Positions 51,063 through 60,051 of a stretch of 64,000 bases of DNA are shown here, piece after piece. Both the position numbers and the translations under genes were made by a program. Positions within the stretch are counted from its first letter, which is position 1, and each line of letters starts with the position of its first letter. Under the pieces are notes generated by a model. That model saw only the letters and a list, made by a program, of their open reading frames with translations. It had not been told where the DNA came from and did no database searches. This DNA is from CAYNHQ01 sp964397255 (GTDB taxonomy: Bacteria > Bdellovibrionota_G > JALEGL01 > DATDPG01): contig CAYNHQ010000002.1 in assembly GCA_964397255.1 (NCBI GenBank), positions 186,001 through 250,000 of the forward strand, read 5' to 3'.

Positions 51063-51612
51063 AGGCCAGCGAATCAACGTGCTTCCAGTGACAATTGCCC
51101 GCTTTATCCGTATTTCCGACAATCACTCGAACCAGTTTTTCGCGGCTTGTTAGCGCGGGGGAAATGGTGGAACAAGCGAGTTCAGACGGGCGATTATTTC
51201 CCGAAAGTGAACCACCGCAATAAATGGGAGTGCTCCCCGCGGCTTGATCATAACCAGTGGTTGGGCTGGGAGGGCAAACCACCAGATGCCGATAGTAGGA
51301 ATAGGGACCCGAGCCCGTGCCCAACGTTTGGCCCAGGCGATTGAGGGGTCCCTCGGTGCGCACCAACGCATTGTTAAGACCATTGGGCGCTCCGTTCGAA
51401 AGATCGACATCCGAGCCTAATGTGGCCCAAGTTACGCCCGCAATATCCTCGATCGCCGATTGAGCCAGGGTTCCCGCGTCATCCGTGGCGCGCGCCTGGC
51501 GATTGCCTCTCGAAATCACCAACGTCATTCCGCCAAAACCGATGATTCCGATGGCAAAAATGATGAGGCCGACCATCAACTCGAGGAGTGTAAATCCCTT
51601 CATCTCTCTCAC
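51052..51612 (-). CDS. Type IV minor pilin PilV-like
   Basis: 186 residues. Prepilin signal with cleavage after Gly6 (KG^FTLLELMVGLIIFAIG) and Glu5 of the mature protein. The body has the N-terminal helix and Cys residues in the globular part. It overlaps the upstream gene by 4 nt. Minor pilins prime assembly or sit at the pilus tip; the position at the end of a FimT/PilW/PilX-like series suggests PilV. Confidence 0.85.
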   Translation of the reverse strand: MREMKGFTLLELMVGLIIFAIGIIGFGGMTLVISRGNRQARATDDAGTLAQSAIEDIAGVTWATLGSDVDLSNGAPNGLNNALVRTEGPLNRLGQTLGTGSGPYSYYRHLVVCPPSPTTGYDQAAGSTPIYCGGSLSGNNRPSELACSTISPALTSREKLVRVIVGNTDKAGNCHWKHVDSLAFNW

Positions 51613-52133
51613 CCCTTCTTGCTCAATATGGCTACCAGCTCGGCGGCTTTGGATGACACTTCGTTCATCGCCCCAGCTTTGGCTGAATCTTCGATTTCCT
51701 TCGCCAACATTTCCGTCCGTTTAAACAAAGCTTCTTCCGCATCGAAAAACCCATTGAGAGAATCGCGCGAGTGGATCAGGTAATCATATTTTCGGAATCG
51801 AACACGGGCGGTACGATCCCCATTCCGCCACGCCGAAATAGCTCGTTCCAAGCCATAAAGAGGTCCCCACAGCCGATGACTCATGAGAATCCCGATGACG
51901 AACAAAATTCCGAACGCAGCCATCACCAGAGGCCATTTGAGAAGAACGAAGTTGAGGAGTTGCGGAAAAAGAGATTCCGCGATGTCTTCCCCTCCCATGA
52001 GAAGACTCATGGGCGGAATGAAGAGAAAGAACCCGCAAACAATCACAAATCCCATCGTGATCGCCACCAGTTCGAGCGAAAACCACATTTGCTCTTTTAA
52101 GTTCACGATGCTTTTTCGTCTTCGCCAAGTCAT
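51609..52133 (-). CDS. Two-TM protein with HAMP-like region, in the pilin operon
   Basis: 174 residues. Two hydrophobic segments (about 20-42 and 66-86) are followed by a HAMP-like linker (SHRLWGPLYGLERAISAWRNGD) and a helical C-terminal tail (KAAELVAILSKKG). It lacks a kinase or methyl-accepting domain. Its role could be membrane anchoring or signal passing to the pilus machine; this is inference from its place between pilin genes. Confidence 0.65.
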   Translation of the reverse strand: MTWRRRKSIVNLKEQMWFSLELVAITMGFVIVCGFFLFIPPMSLLMGGEDIAESLFPQLLNFVLLKWPLVMAAFGILFVIGILMSHRLWGPLYGLERAISAWRNGDRTARVRFRKYDYLIHSRDSLNGFFDAEEALFKRTEMLAKEIEDSAKAGAMNEVSSKAAELVAILSKKG

Positions 52134-52146
52134 TGTCGACCTCCCA

Positions 52147-52563
52147 TTACTCTTTTAGCTGCTCCACCCGCCGCATGGCCACCATTCGAACTTTTCCAAT
52201 GCCTTCTTTGGGTTCGCTATCCACCAGCAAAATATCTGCGCCCGAACCGAACCAAGGGCGATCCATAGGCACCTTTCCCGAAGGATAAATATGAATCACG
52301 TAACGCGAAAGCACCTGCGGGGTGCTGACGTCACTCAGCCTTTCCATGACCACGCGATAGGGAACTTCGATCAACTCTTGATTCATTCCAGGGCGAATGT
52401 CCTTCCTTCGGAATTCAATGTCCTTTCGAAATTGTTCCACATAGGTCCACGCGCTCCTCGCCGGAGGGATCGGATCCGGCCGGGATGAAGAATAGATTCC
52501 AATGAGAATGGCAAAAAAAACAAAAACACCCAAAATCCAAACTATGGGAGGAAGATCTTTCAC
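52147..52563 (-). CDS. Membrane-anchored protein in the pilin operon
   Basis: 138 residues; one N-terminal TM segment (IVWILGVFVFFAILIGIY) then a soluble domain with charged residues. No prepilin motif and no recognised family. The start overlaps the previous gene's stop by 4 nt, so it belongs to the pilin operon. Confidence 0.65.
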   Translation of the reverse strand: MKDLPPIVWILGVFVFFAILIGIYSSSRPDPIPPARSAWTYVEQFRKDIEFRRKDIRPGMNQELIEVPYRVVMERLSDVSTPQVLSRYVIHIYPSGKVPMDRPWFGSGADILLVDSEPKEGIGKVRMVAMRRVEQLKE

Positions 52564-53387
52564 TTGATCTCCTTCCGAATATCAAAGGGGCGGTAGATCG
52601 GATTCGTTGTCACGTACTGCCACTCCCCTGCGGCCGACGCAATGTCCGCGCTCCTTAAACTAATCTCCCGCTGAATCGCGCATTCTCCTCGAGAGAATCC
52701 AATGTTCACTTGCACTTCCTTATGCTCGCCATCGTCCTTCATCTGAAGAAGGAAGTTCTCAAAACCTGAGGTCACGAGCCGCTGTTTCTCTCCGATCTTC
52801 TCATACAAATAACGAATGGGAGGAGTCTCACTCATAACGGATTGGTAACTCATCGGGATCACTGTTGCTACAAGCGCACCCGCAGCAAATTTCCGTTGCT
52901 TGTCTTTCTCCGGATAATCCACTTCCACCGGGGTCGGAAGATCACCACCGCCTTGAAGAGCATGTATCACCTTCGCCGAAACGTAAGTGGATTCTTCGCA
53001 AACGAATAAGCTCTGCCCAACGACAAATGGCTGCGCCGCTACGACTTCCATAAGGCCAGGAAGAACCATTGGGCGAACAATAGGACGCGCCGCCTGAATA
53101 TCCCAAAATTCTATATGATCTCCTTGGGTGACCCCGACGGGACTCACTCCCACTTTCAGGCAGGCTCCTCCCCACATTTCCCAACGCCGAAGTTTCATTT
53201 CGATTTCGTCTGCGGCCCGGGTCCAACGCCATGCCTGTTCATCGCAAAAATGGGCCACCTTAAAGCGTGCTTTGGACCGTCGGCTATACGCAAAACTCGA
53301 AATGAGAATGAGGAAAAGAACGCCTGTGATGAGAATTTCTAGAACTGTCAAGCCTCGATCGGAGGGGAAAGCGAGGTTTCTTCTCAT
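52560..53387 (-). CDS. Prepilin-type protein with GspJ/PulJ-like helix
   Basis: 275 residues. Prepilin signal RG^LTVLEILITGVLFLILISSFAY (mature Glu5 is Glu of LEIL). The globular part has Trp-rich DEQAWRWTRAADEIEMKLRRWE. Type not resolved between a minor pseudopilin and a PilW relative. It starts directly at the PilX-like stop. Confidence 0.75.
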   Translation of the reverse strand: MRRNLAFPSDRGLTVLEILITGVLFLILISSFAYSRRSKARFKVAHFCDEQAWRWTRAADEIEMKLRRWEMWGGACLKVGVSPVGVTQGDHIEFWDIQAARPIVRPMVLPGLMEVVAAQPFVVGQSLFVCEESTYVSAKVIHALQGGGDLPTPVEVDYPEKDKQRKFAAGALVATVIPMSYQSVMSETPPIRYLYEKIGEKQRLVTSGFENFLLQMKDDGEHKEVQVNIGFSRGECAIQREISLRSADIASAAGEWQYVTTNPIYRPFDIRKEIK

Positions 53388-54650
53388 TTAATATTTTTCT
53401 TCCCAAGCGATCGTTAGAAGTGGGGGTGTAGATCCTCCTCCTCCCCCTCCCCCGGTGCTGGCGAGGGCCGTTGCGGCATATCCCAGGCCCTGGCTGCTGT
53501 ATCGAATTTCGGAAGTTCCCGTAAGAGATATTTCCTTTTGAACGTCCACAGCGGTCGAATTGGTAATGATTTGACCGTAGACCAGCGCGCGTCCACTCGA
53601 AGATGAAAATGACAGACTGGCGTAGTTTCCCATGTCGAGAACGAGACCCACAATCGTCACCGTTCCCGTCGTCTCAATCTCCGTGTTGCTGGCAATGATG
53701 AGAACACCGCACAAGTTTGTTTGGCCTTTGAACTTATACGATGATGCGGTCGTATTAATGATGAACACTTTGGGTGTAGTACATTCACTCAGATCCGCAT
53801 TGTTCGACTCACTTCCGGTAAGAACCACCACATTCGGCGCACTCGACGTTAAAGCAGCATATTGGTTGTAAAGTGTTTGCCATTGGCTGCAATTCGACCC
53901 CGAACCCGTATTTTGTAGTGTTGGGCTGGGTGCGGCGCTGACATAACTCGCCGAGCCCTGCGTATCGGTGTTGGTCACGCCCTGACTTGCAACCGCATAT
54001 CCTGTTCCTCCCGTCCCATTTAAAATCATGTCACAAGAAGTTCCGTTACATGGCACAATATTGTTGGGCGCCTGATAGTCTCTTCCATCGATATGAGAGC
54101 TACCCTTCATCTGGACGTCGGTCGTCGTACCACACAGAAGACCGGCGGCTGAACCGCTTGCGGATCCGTCACTCGGGTTTCCAGGGAAGGTTACGGTTGC
54201 GGTGGTCATTTGAAGGTACGTTTCAATATCGACTTTGCCTCCCTGCGCTGTTCGCCCGCTGGAAGTGACCATAATAATGTTGTCGCAGTCATGTGTGGAG
54301 CTTCCTCCCGTACATCCGCAGTCGGGAGTCCCCCCGCACGAAGAGGGTCCGTTATTGTTTTTGATCGTCACGGAGTAACTTCCCGATCCCCATGAAGTTG
54401 TCGGAATAATCGTGAGACTCGGATAAGCGGCAAAAAGAGCATTGAAATCCGAATACCCTTCAATAATGGGTCGCGCCTTGGCGATCCCAACTTCCGCAAT
54501 ATTGAAAACGTCGAGCGTTTTGCTGTAGTTGCCGCTCACTTTAATCGTGGAAGTAGTAGTCGTAACACCAGTAATTAAGAAAAAGCTCATCGCCATCAGA
54601 GCAATAAGTACTAAGACGATTATGAATCCCCTCTCGCTGCGCTTTGCCAT
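53388..54650 (-). CDS. PilX-like protein with prepilin-like N-terminus
   Basis: 420 residues with an N-terminal helix in the style of PilX (SERG^FIIVLVLIALMAMSF), lacking the Glu5 of true pilins as expected for this subclass. The long middle part is rich in Ser, Thr, Gly and has CGGTPDCGCTGG. ATG 54650 with AAGGAGAAA upstream is chosen over the GTG at 54665. Confidence 0.75.
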   Translation of the reverse strand: MAKRSERGFIIVLVLIALMAMSFFLITGVTTTTSTIKVSGNYSKTLDVFNIAEVGIAKARPIIEGYSDFNALFAAYPSLTIIPTTSWGSGSYSVTIKNNNGPSSCGGTPDCGCTGGSSTHDCDNIIMVTSSGRTAQGGKVDIETYLQMTTATVTFPGNPSDGSASGSAAGLLCGTTTDVQMKGSSHIDGRDYQAPNNIVPCNGTSCDMILNGTGGTGYAVASQGVTNTDTQGSASYVSAAPSPTLQNTGSGSNCSQWQTLYNQYAALTSSAPNVVVLTGSESNNADLSECTTPKVFIINTTASSYKFKGQTNLCGVLIIASNTEIETTGTVTIVGLVLDMGNYASLSFSSSSGRALVYGQIITNSTAVDVQKEISLTGTSEIRYSSQGLGYAATALASTGGGGGGGSTPPLLTIAWEEKY

Positions 54651-54664
54651 AAGTTTCTCCTTCA

Positions 54665-55360
54665 CTATCGGAAATTACGAAGAAGGATGTTTTCTTGAAT
54701 CTCCTTTGTATCTTCCACTCCCGTTTGTTGGTTCACGTGTCCCGTGCCTGTTTTAAGATGAATCCGGACCTTTCGAATCAGGGCGGCGTTGGGTGGCGGA
54801 GAAGTGTAAGGCGAAACGTCGTAAGGAGAGTTACATCGTCCGGCACTGCAATACCATGCTCCCGAAGCAACTTGATAATCGATGTCGAACCCTCGGACGT
54901 TTTCAATCACGAGCTGATTTCCCGATTGACGTCGAATTTGATCCTTCACTCCATCTGGAGAAGCAGGATTGTCGATATATTGATAGATAATGTCTTCGTC
55001 GGTGCCCGTACTCACAGTCCCGTTACCGTCGAGATCGGCCTTTAGTTCGAGTGAATCAAATGTAGGGTTGGAAAGTGGAATATCGACTCCCGAGCTGTAG
55101 CCAAGAGCTCCCCGGGGATTGGAACCGGCGCGGCGAATGTCTCGGCCGATGATAAAAAATGAAATCGTATCGAGGGACTCCATATCCGCGCGGAGACGCT
55201 GTGTCGAGGCAACTTTTCTTTGTCGACCCAAGTACGTATAGATTCCCGCAATGGTTACACCCGCAAGAACCAGGGTGACCATGATCTCCACTAATGTGAA
55301 GCCCTTCGCGCCGCGGTAACTAGTTGATGATAATGTCAACCGCTCCCCCGACATCGACAT
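54665..55360 (-). CDS. PilW-like minor pilin
   Basis: 231 residues. Prepilin signal AKG^FTLVEIMVTLVLAGVTIAG with Glu5. The start lies inside fimT (ATG 55360 or 55354, or TTG 55339 behind GGGGGAG), because no start exists between the fimT stop and the conserved Gly. It continues the FimT-PilW-PilX order of type IV minor-pilin operons. Confidence 0.8.
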   Translation of the reverse strand: MSMSGERLTLSSTSYRGAKGFTLVEIMVTLVLAGVTIAGIYTYLGRQRKVASTQRLRADMESLDTISFFIIGRDIRRAGSNPRGALGYSSGVDIPLSNPTFDSLELKADLDGNGTVSTGTDEDIIYQYIDNPASPDGVKDQIRRQSGNQLVIENVRGFDIDYQVASGAWYCSAGRCNSPYDVSPYTSPPPNAALIRKVRIHLKTGTGHVNQQTGVEDTKEIQENILLRNFR

Positions 55361-55814
55361 TGATCGACTTTGTTTTTCCTGCGCCCAACGTGGTGATTGT
55401 TACGTAGGGAGCACCCGAAGAGGATCCCTGGAACGAATAGAGCCCGCGGGGTGTGGCCCAAAGATTGGTCCCCGCATTGGTATAGGTCGTTGAAGTCAGG
55501 TTTGTATTTGTATTCATCTTCCGAGTATCGGTCACAGCGCTCCAAACCAAAGTAGTGGCATCTTGCGATTCAATCTTCCACTGATTGTCAGCGGTAAAAT
55601 TGAGCCGATGGTTGAGATTCGTGGAAATCGCGCGGGATCGCATGTAGATCAAGTCATCGTAAATCCCCTGGGTAGCCCGGTCGACATCATCCCGTGAAAG
55701 CGATCCCGTCAGTGTCGCGATCACAAGACCCGATACGATTCCAATGATCGCCAAAGTCAATGCGATTTCAGTGAGCGTAAATCCACGTACTTTTTTCGTG
55801 CAGTTCCGCCGCAT
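55320..55814 (-). CDS. FimT/GspH-like minor pilin, first gene of the operon
   Basis: 164 residues (ATG 55814). Prepilin signal VRG^FTLTEIALTLAIIGIVSGLV with Glu5, then a GspH/FimT-like body (DRATQGIYDDLIYMRSRAIS). Its 3' end overlaps pilW by about 40 nt. Confidence 0.82.
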   Translation of the reverse strand: MRRNCTKKVRGFTLTEIALTLAIIGIVSGLVIATLTGSLSRDDVDRATQGIYDDLIYMRSRAISTNLNHRLNFTADNQWKIESQDATTLVWSAVTDTRKMNTNTNLTSTTYTNAGTNLWATPRGLYSFQGSSSGAPYVTITTLGAGKTKSINVDVGGAVDIIIN

Positions 55815-55954
55815 AAAAGTCCTCGAGGCGCGTGAGTTTAACACACAATTTTAACATATGAAGGAACCCTTCAACTTGTTTTCGATTCATGAAAGAAAGT
55901 TTCCAGCCGGCTTCTGGAAAGCTTCTGAAACTGGAAAGAAAAGTTGTTGTAGCT

Positions 55955-57169
55955 CTACTGAGGTCTGACGGAAAGTTGGACGGTACTCGCGCTGTTTGAA
56001 CTTTTTCCCTGGAGCATGAAGGCAGCCCCTCCGGCCGCCGCGGCACCACCCACCAATGTCCAAACCCACCATTTGGAATACCAGTGCGACGAGCTGGAAG
56101 AAACTTCGGCTACCTGGGCAGCGGGTGCCGGGCTGGTGGGTACAAAAGCAGCGATAGGAGATTCGGGGGCCGGAGTAGGCGCCACCGCTACCGGTACAAC
56201 CACCGAAGGCTTCGGGAGATAGAGATCGCGAATATCCTGAAGGTCTCGTTCAGATGGGCGCTCGCCTTCCCGATAACTTCTTGCCCATTTTCGCTTCTGC
56301 TCACGGAAGAGTGTGACGCTATTTCCTTCCACGACCAAAAGTCCGTGTGCATTCGATTCACGCTGCAACTTTTCAAACAGAGGTACGCGTCCGTCCCCGG
56401 CGGGAAGAGTGGCTATTTTTGCAACAAGTTCCTCGGAAGAGAGAGGCTCGAGAATCGGACGTATCGTTTTCCCTGACTCGGAGATTTGAAATACCTCTTC
56501 ATATGACCGAAGGCCATCACCTTCCACCTTCAAATGGTGGAGCCCTATCCTTGTTCGAGGAATCCGAAGAGACCCTTCTCCGATGCGAAAACCATCGAGA
56601 TAAACCGACGGTCTCGCTTCCGCGCGCGTTTGCGGTTGCACCACCAATTCTGCGCGAGGACGATCAATCACTTTTCTACGCGCTTTTTTGTAAACCGCGA
56701 TAAATTCCGGAGCGTAGAAAGAGTCATCTGGAACAGCTCCGCCCAAAAGCACGTAGGTTTCCATGGCTTCTTTCGCTTGCATCGGTCGCTGCATCGAAGA
56801 ATGAACAAACGCCTCATGGAGATACGTTTCTCGAAGAATCGTTAAATCGTTTGAGGATCGGGCATCATTTAATTTTTTGAGGCCGGCGTCGAACTTCATC
56901 CGCTTAAGAAGCATTTTCGCTTCTGTGAGTAGCATCCGTCCTCTTTCCACTCTCTCGGATTGTGATGCAGCTGCGGGTAGAATCCTCTCAATGCTTAATT
57001 GATAAGATGAGGCAAGCGATTCGAGTGCTCGAGCCATCTCATCTCCGCGTCCCGAAGTATCATTTATAACAATCGACACGAGACGAACGGGGGCCTCCTC
57101 AGCCCTGAGCGGGGCTGGTAAAACAAGGCCCAGAACAAGTAACATCGAAAGAAGCTTTCGCCCAACCAT
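55955..57169 (-). CDS. PEGA-type exported protein
   Basis: 404 residues. A signal peptide (MVGRKLLSMLLVLGLVLPAPLRA in parts) precedes a helical region (60-150), then a PEGA-like beta segment (RPSVYLDGFRIGEGSLRIPRTRIGLHHLKVEG). A Pro/Ala-rich linker and a C-terminal membrane segment (WWVWTLVGGAAAAGGAAFML) end it. AAAGGGA precedes the ATG. It is 144 nt after the kinase gene and in the same direction; both have PEGA-like domains. Function unknown. Confidence 0.75.
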   Translation of the reverse strand: MVGRKLLSMLLVLGLVLPAPLRAEEAPVRLVSIVINDTSGRGDEMARALESLASSYQLSIERILPAAASQSERVERGRMLLTEAKMLLKRMKFDAGLKKLNDARSSNDLTILRETYLHEAFVHSSMQRPMQAKEAMETYVLLGGAVPDDSFYAPEFIAVYKKARRKVIDRPRAELVVQPQTRAEARPSVYLDGFRIGEGSLRIPRTRIGLHHLKVEGDGLRSYEEVFQISESGKTIRPILEPLSSEELVAKIATLPAGDGRVPLFEKLQRESNAHGLLVVEGNSVTLFREQKRKWARSYREGERPSERDLQDIRDLYLPKPSVVVPVAVAPTPAPESPIAAFVPTSPAPAAQVAEVSSSSSHWYSKWWVWTLVGGAAAAGGAAFMLQGKSSNSASTVQLSVRPQ

Positions 57170-57313
57170 GTCCCTTTAGATTTGCAATCGCCAATCCAAA
57201 GTATTTTATCGACCCCTGTGAGCCACTCTATTGAAATTATTCGATTTTTTTTCAGAACGAGCGGGCAAGAATCGAGCACATCGCAAACATTTCAGCCCCG
57301 ATGTAACCCAAAG

Positions 57314-58843
57314 TTACTCTCCCTCTTCGCCGCCCCAAATATCGGTTAGGTTGAGCGTAATGTCTTTCTTTATATGAACGGTAACCTCACGCTTGCGGTT
57401 TAGTTTTTCATTTTCGAATCGAAGTTTGTGTTTTCCCGACTCAATACGGTGATTGAGGATGGGGGTATTCCCTATGGCCCTGTCATCCAGAAAGACTTTC
57501 GCAAAGGGGCCGTCCGGGAAAATGGTGAGGTAGCCATACGTTTTGGCTTCACTCTTTTCTGACTTGCGCGCGACTTTTACCGGGCGGGGTGTCGGAGGCG
57601 AAGTCGCTGATAAAGGAACCTGGGTCGGTGTGGCTCGAGCAACGATCTTCGTCGGAACAGGTGACGGTGTGATGGAAAAAATGCGCGGGGTGATCCGCGG
57701 AGCAGGAATGGTGGATATCACTCGTTCCTCCTCTTTTAGAAATTTCCAAACCCCGTAGGCACCTAGCAATGCTATCGCAATAAGGACTAGAAAGACCCCG
57801 CTCCCAGGCCGATGGATTTTGGTATCCGGCGGCGACGTGATGTCCATCATATGGAGATCCGACTCGGGTATCGTATGCGTGCTCAAATCAAGTCTTTCCA
57901 CCACGCCGAATGCCTTTTCCCCGAACAGCAGACGAAGATGCGCTGCCAACCTCTTTCCATAATCCGCCCTACGATCTAATTCGACGACATTTCGAATGGC
58001 GGCAGAAAATTCAGAGGCGGACTCGAAACGAAGGGCGCGATCGGCGCGGAGACTTTTTTCAACAACCCGCTCAAGCGCCATCGGAAGACGGGAATCCACC
58101 GAGCGAATGGGAGTGTATTTGCCAGACAGTAGAAGCTCTACTTGTACTTCTTTTTCCTTCGCTCGAAATGGCCGCTGATTGGTGACGAGCGTATAAAGCA
58201 AAATTCCTACGGCAAACAAATCGGTCCGCTCGTCAATTTTCCCTCCGGTTATTTGTTCAGGAGCCACGTAGGAGAGTTTGCCTTTGAACATTCCCGGCTG
58301 CGTCGTCGGCCCGTCTCCACCAATTGCTTTTGCAATTCCGAAATCGGTTAACTTCACTTGCCCTTCATACGATAGGAGAACATTCGAAGGACTCACGTCG
58401 CGATGAATCACGGGAGACCTCGATCCATCGCTATTACGTCGCTCGTGAGCGAATCCCAGAGCCGCGAGAATCTGCAGTGCGATATGCGCCGCAAGGTCAA
58501 GGGGCATATGGATCCGCGCCTCCAGCTGACGATTGAGCAAAGCTAAAAGATCCACGCCCGACACATATTCCATGGCGATGAAATAACTTCCGTCAATTTG
58601 ACCGAAGTCGTACACGTCCACGATGTTCGGGTGATTCAGCGTGGCCGCGATTCGGGCTTCTTCCATGAACATGGGAAGCCAATCGGAACGAACCACGAGT
58701 TCAGGTCGGATCCGTTTGATGGCGAGAACTTTTTCGAAGGACCCCGGGCCATAACGCCGGGCTCGAAATACCTCGGCCATCCCTCCCAAGCCAATTCGCT
58801 CTTCAAGCATGTATGCTCCAAACCGCTGCGGCGCCACGATCAA
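57314..58843 (-). CDS. Membrane Ser/Thr protein kinase with C-terminal PEGA-like domain
   Basis: 509 residues. The kinase domain (8-290) has the Gly-rich loop GLGGMAEV (18-25), Lys43, Glu62, catalytic HRDVSPSNV (Asp149, Asn154), DFG (167-169) and SYVAPEQ. One TM segment at about 349-368 leads to a Thr/Pro-rich linker and a C-terminal PEGA-like domain (YGYLTIFPDGPFAKVFLDDRAIGNTPI in parts). The HRDVSPSN version is typical of Myxococcota kinases. The start could be TTG 58843 or GTG 58837. Substrates are not known; the adjacent PEGA gene is a candidate partner only by position. Confidence 0.93.
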   Translation of the reverse strand: MIVAPQRFGAYMLEERIGLGGMAEVFRARRYGPGSFEKVLAIKRIRPELVVRSDWLPMFMEEARIAATLNHPNIVDVYDFGQIDGSYFIAMEYVSGVDLLALLNRQLEARIHMPLDLAAHIALQILAALGFAHERRNSDGSRSPVIHRDVSPSNVLLSYEGQVKLTDFGIAKAIGGDGPTTQPGMFKGKLSYVAPEQITGGKIDERTDLFAVGILLYTLVTNQRPFRAKEKEVQVELLLSGKYTPIRSVDSRLPMALERVVEKSLRADRALRFESASEFSAAIRNVVELDRRADYGKRLAAHLRLLFGEKAFGVVERLDLSTHTIPESDLHMMDITSPPDTKIHRPGSGVFLVLIAIALLGAYGVWKFLKEEERVISTIPAPRITPRIFSITPSPVPTKIVARATPTQVPLSATSPPTPRPVKVARKSEKSEAKTYGYLTIFPDGPFAKVFLDDRAIGNTPILNHRIESGKHKLRFENEKLNRKREVTVHIKKDITLNLTDIWGGEEGE

Positions 58844-59086
58844 AGTATCCCGGAAATCTCGCCGATGGACAAAAAACTAAGCTGTAAGGCACTACTCGCC
58901 CCGACCCATCCCTCGCCTTCAAAGCACAGGAATAGGGATTTTTAGTGTGGAGGGAAGATACGTTTATTTGATTCCATATTACTCAGATGACGCCCTTTCA
59001 CAGTCGAGACTAGAAAGCAACCAGATGTAATTCTCTGAATCGCCGTAAGAATAGGGAGTTGTGGCCCCAAGTGCGACCTGGCCGAC
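58844..59086. other. Intergenic stretch between the kinase and the four-helix-bundle gene
   Basis: About 240 nt. I see no gene, clear promoter or terminator in it. Confidence 0.5.
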
Positions 59087-59395
59087 CTAACTTGGAGCTG
59101 TGAATACCGTCAATTTGTACAGGCTTGCGCCAAGTCTATCTGCCAGGGAATCGAGGTCTGCATTCGAATATCGTGCAAGTTTCAGGATCGTCTGGCTCTC
59201 GCGAAATGACCCTAGCGCTATCTGATAAATGCGCCTCTTATCGTTGTACGAACGCTTCGCATTTCCTTCAGAAAGATTGAGGGAAATGGAGGATGCTGAA
59301 CGTAATAATTGGTCTTTTAAGTGACTCGGCAATTTGATATTTTCAACTTGGCGATAATAATCCATTGCCAAATCCAGGGTTCGAAAATTTGACAT
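59087..59395 (-). CDS. Four-helix-bundle protein (23S rRNA intervening-sequence type)
   Basis: 102 residues of the S23/IVP family: FRTLDLAMDYYRQVENIKLP, then LLRSASSISLNLSEGNA and YQIALGSFRESQTILKLAR. Family members often lie in rRNA intervening sequences or near small repeats in environmental genomes, and their function is not settled. Here it lies next to a 14-bp tandem repeat and the ssrA gene. Confidence 0.9.
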   Translation of the reverse strand: MSNFRTLDLAMDYYRQVENIKLPSHLKDQLLRSASSISLNLSEGNAKRSYNDKRRIYQIALGSFRESQTILKLARYSNADLDSLADRLGASLYKLTVFTAPS

Positions 59396-59496
59396 ACAAT
59401 TTTTCTATTCAATTGCTGGGCCAGATTTTTGGTGCGAGAAAAATGTTCGGTAGTTCCGATTTTCAGTCTTATTCCGAATACAGAATACCGAATTCC

Positions 59497-59565
59497 GTAT
59501 TCTGAATTCTGTATTCTGAATACTGTATTCTGAATACTGTATTCTGAATTCTGAATACTGAATTG
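59497..59565. repeat. Four 14-bp tandem repeats between the IVP gene and ssrA
   Basis: Unit GTATTCTGAATACT (two units) or GTATTCTGAATTCT (two units), then a partial unit. An upstream segment (around 59480-59505) contains inverted arms CAGAATAC/GTATTCTG, so the array can fold into hairpins. Confidence 0.9.
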
Positions 59566-59570
59566 TTGAG

Positions 59571-59915
59571 TGGAGGCGGGGGGAGTTGAACCCCCGTCCG
59601 AAAACCATTCCTGCCGCGCCACTACACGCTTATCTCGCAATTTGAGTTAGCCCGACGAACTCTTACGAGCGAGATCTCGTCGCGCGAGCCTGAAGTGTTT
59701 TCTCGTCGGCGTTTTACTCAGGCGCTTTCGCCAACCAGCCTGCTGTTTTAACGTCCTTCTTTATTAGCAGGTGTCACAAAGTCGGACGTGGTAGCGCTAA
59801 GCTGCCATTGCTAGTTCGTTGCCGAATAGCGTTTTTCTACCTTTTTAACGAGGCCTGGTAGAAACCTCGGCGTGCAACTCGGCGTTCACGGTTCCCGTCG
59901 AAACCTGTCGCCCCC
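59571..59915 (-). ncRNA. ssrA: tmRNA (10Sa RNA)
   Basis: Rescues stalled ribosomes with SmpB. The 5' acceptor strand GGGGGCG pairs (with one G-U) with the 3' CGCCTCC. The 5' end continues with the conserved GACAGGTTTCGACGGG, and the T-arm reads GGTTCAACTCC. The resume codon appears to be GGC, giving the tag AGNELAMAA after the tRNA-derived Ala, ending GCA GCT TAG. The stop at the end of the frame and the C-terminal -AA are normal. The 3' CCA is not encoded. Length 345 nt. Confidence 0.95.
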
Positions 59916-59923
59916 TCCGCTTC

Positions 59924-59929
59924 ATTATA
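59924..59929 (-). promoter_or_regulatory. -10 element of the ssrA promoter
   Basis: TATAAT 8 nt before the tmRNA 5' end; no good -35 is seen at 16-18 nt. Confidence 0.5.
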
Positions 59930-60015
59930 TATACGAACTTCGCCTACGGCTTCGGACAAAAGCTTGATTCGGAATCGCGTTTCTGTATTCTTTTTTCGCG
60001 CAAGGCGAGAACTTA

Positions 60016-60032
60016 AAATAATTTAATTATTT
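60016..60032. promoter_or_regulatory. AT-rich inverted repeat upstream of the charge-segregated protein
   Basis: AAATAATT-T-AATTATTT, perfect 8-bp arms with a single central base, 20 nt before the ATG at 60052. It could be an operator or simply an AT-rich -10 region. Confidence 0.35.
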
Positions 60033-60051
60033 CAAACACTTAGAGGGCGTT

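Noticed and set aside
59497..59565. CRISPR-like array near ssrA
   Set aside because: The 14-bp units follow one another with no unique spacers.
59405..59640. Minus-strand open frames across the tandem repeat and the ssrA 3' end
   Set aside because: They consist of repeat-coded residues and tmRNA sequence, with no protein-like features.
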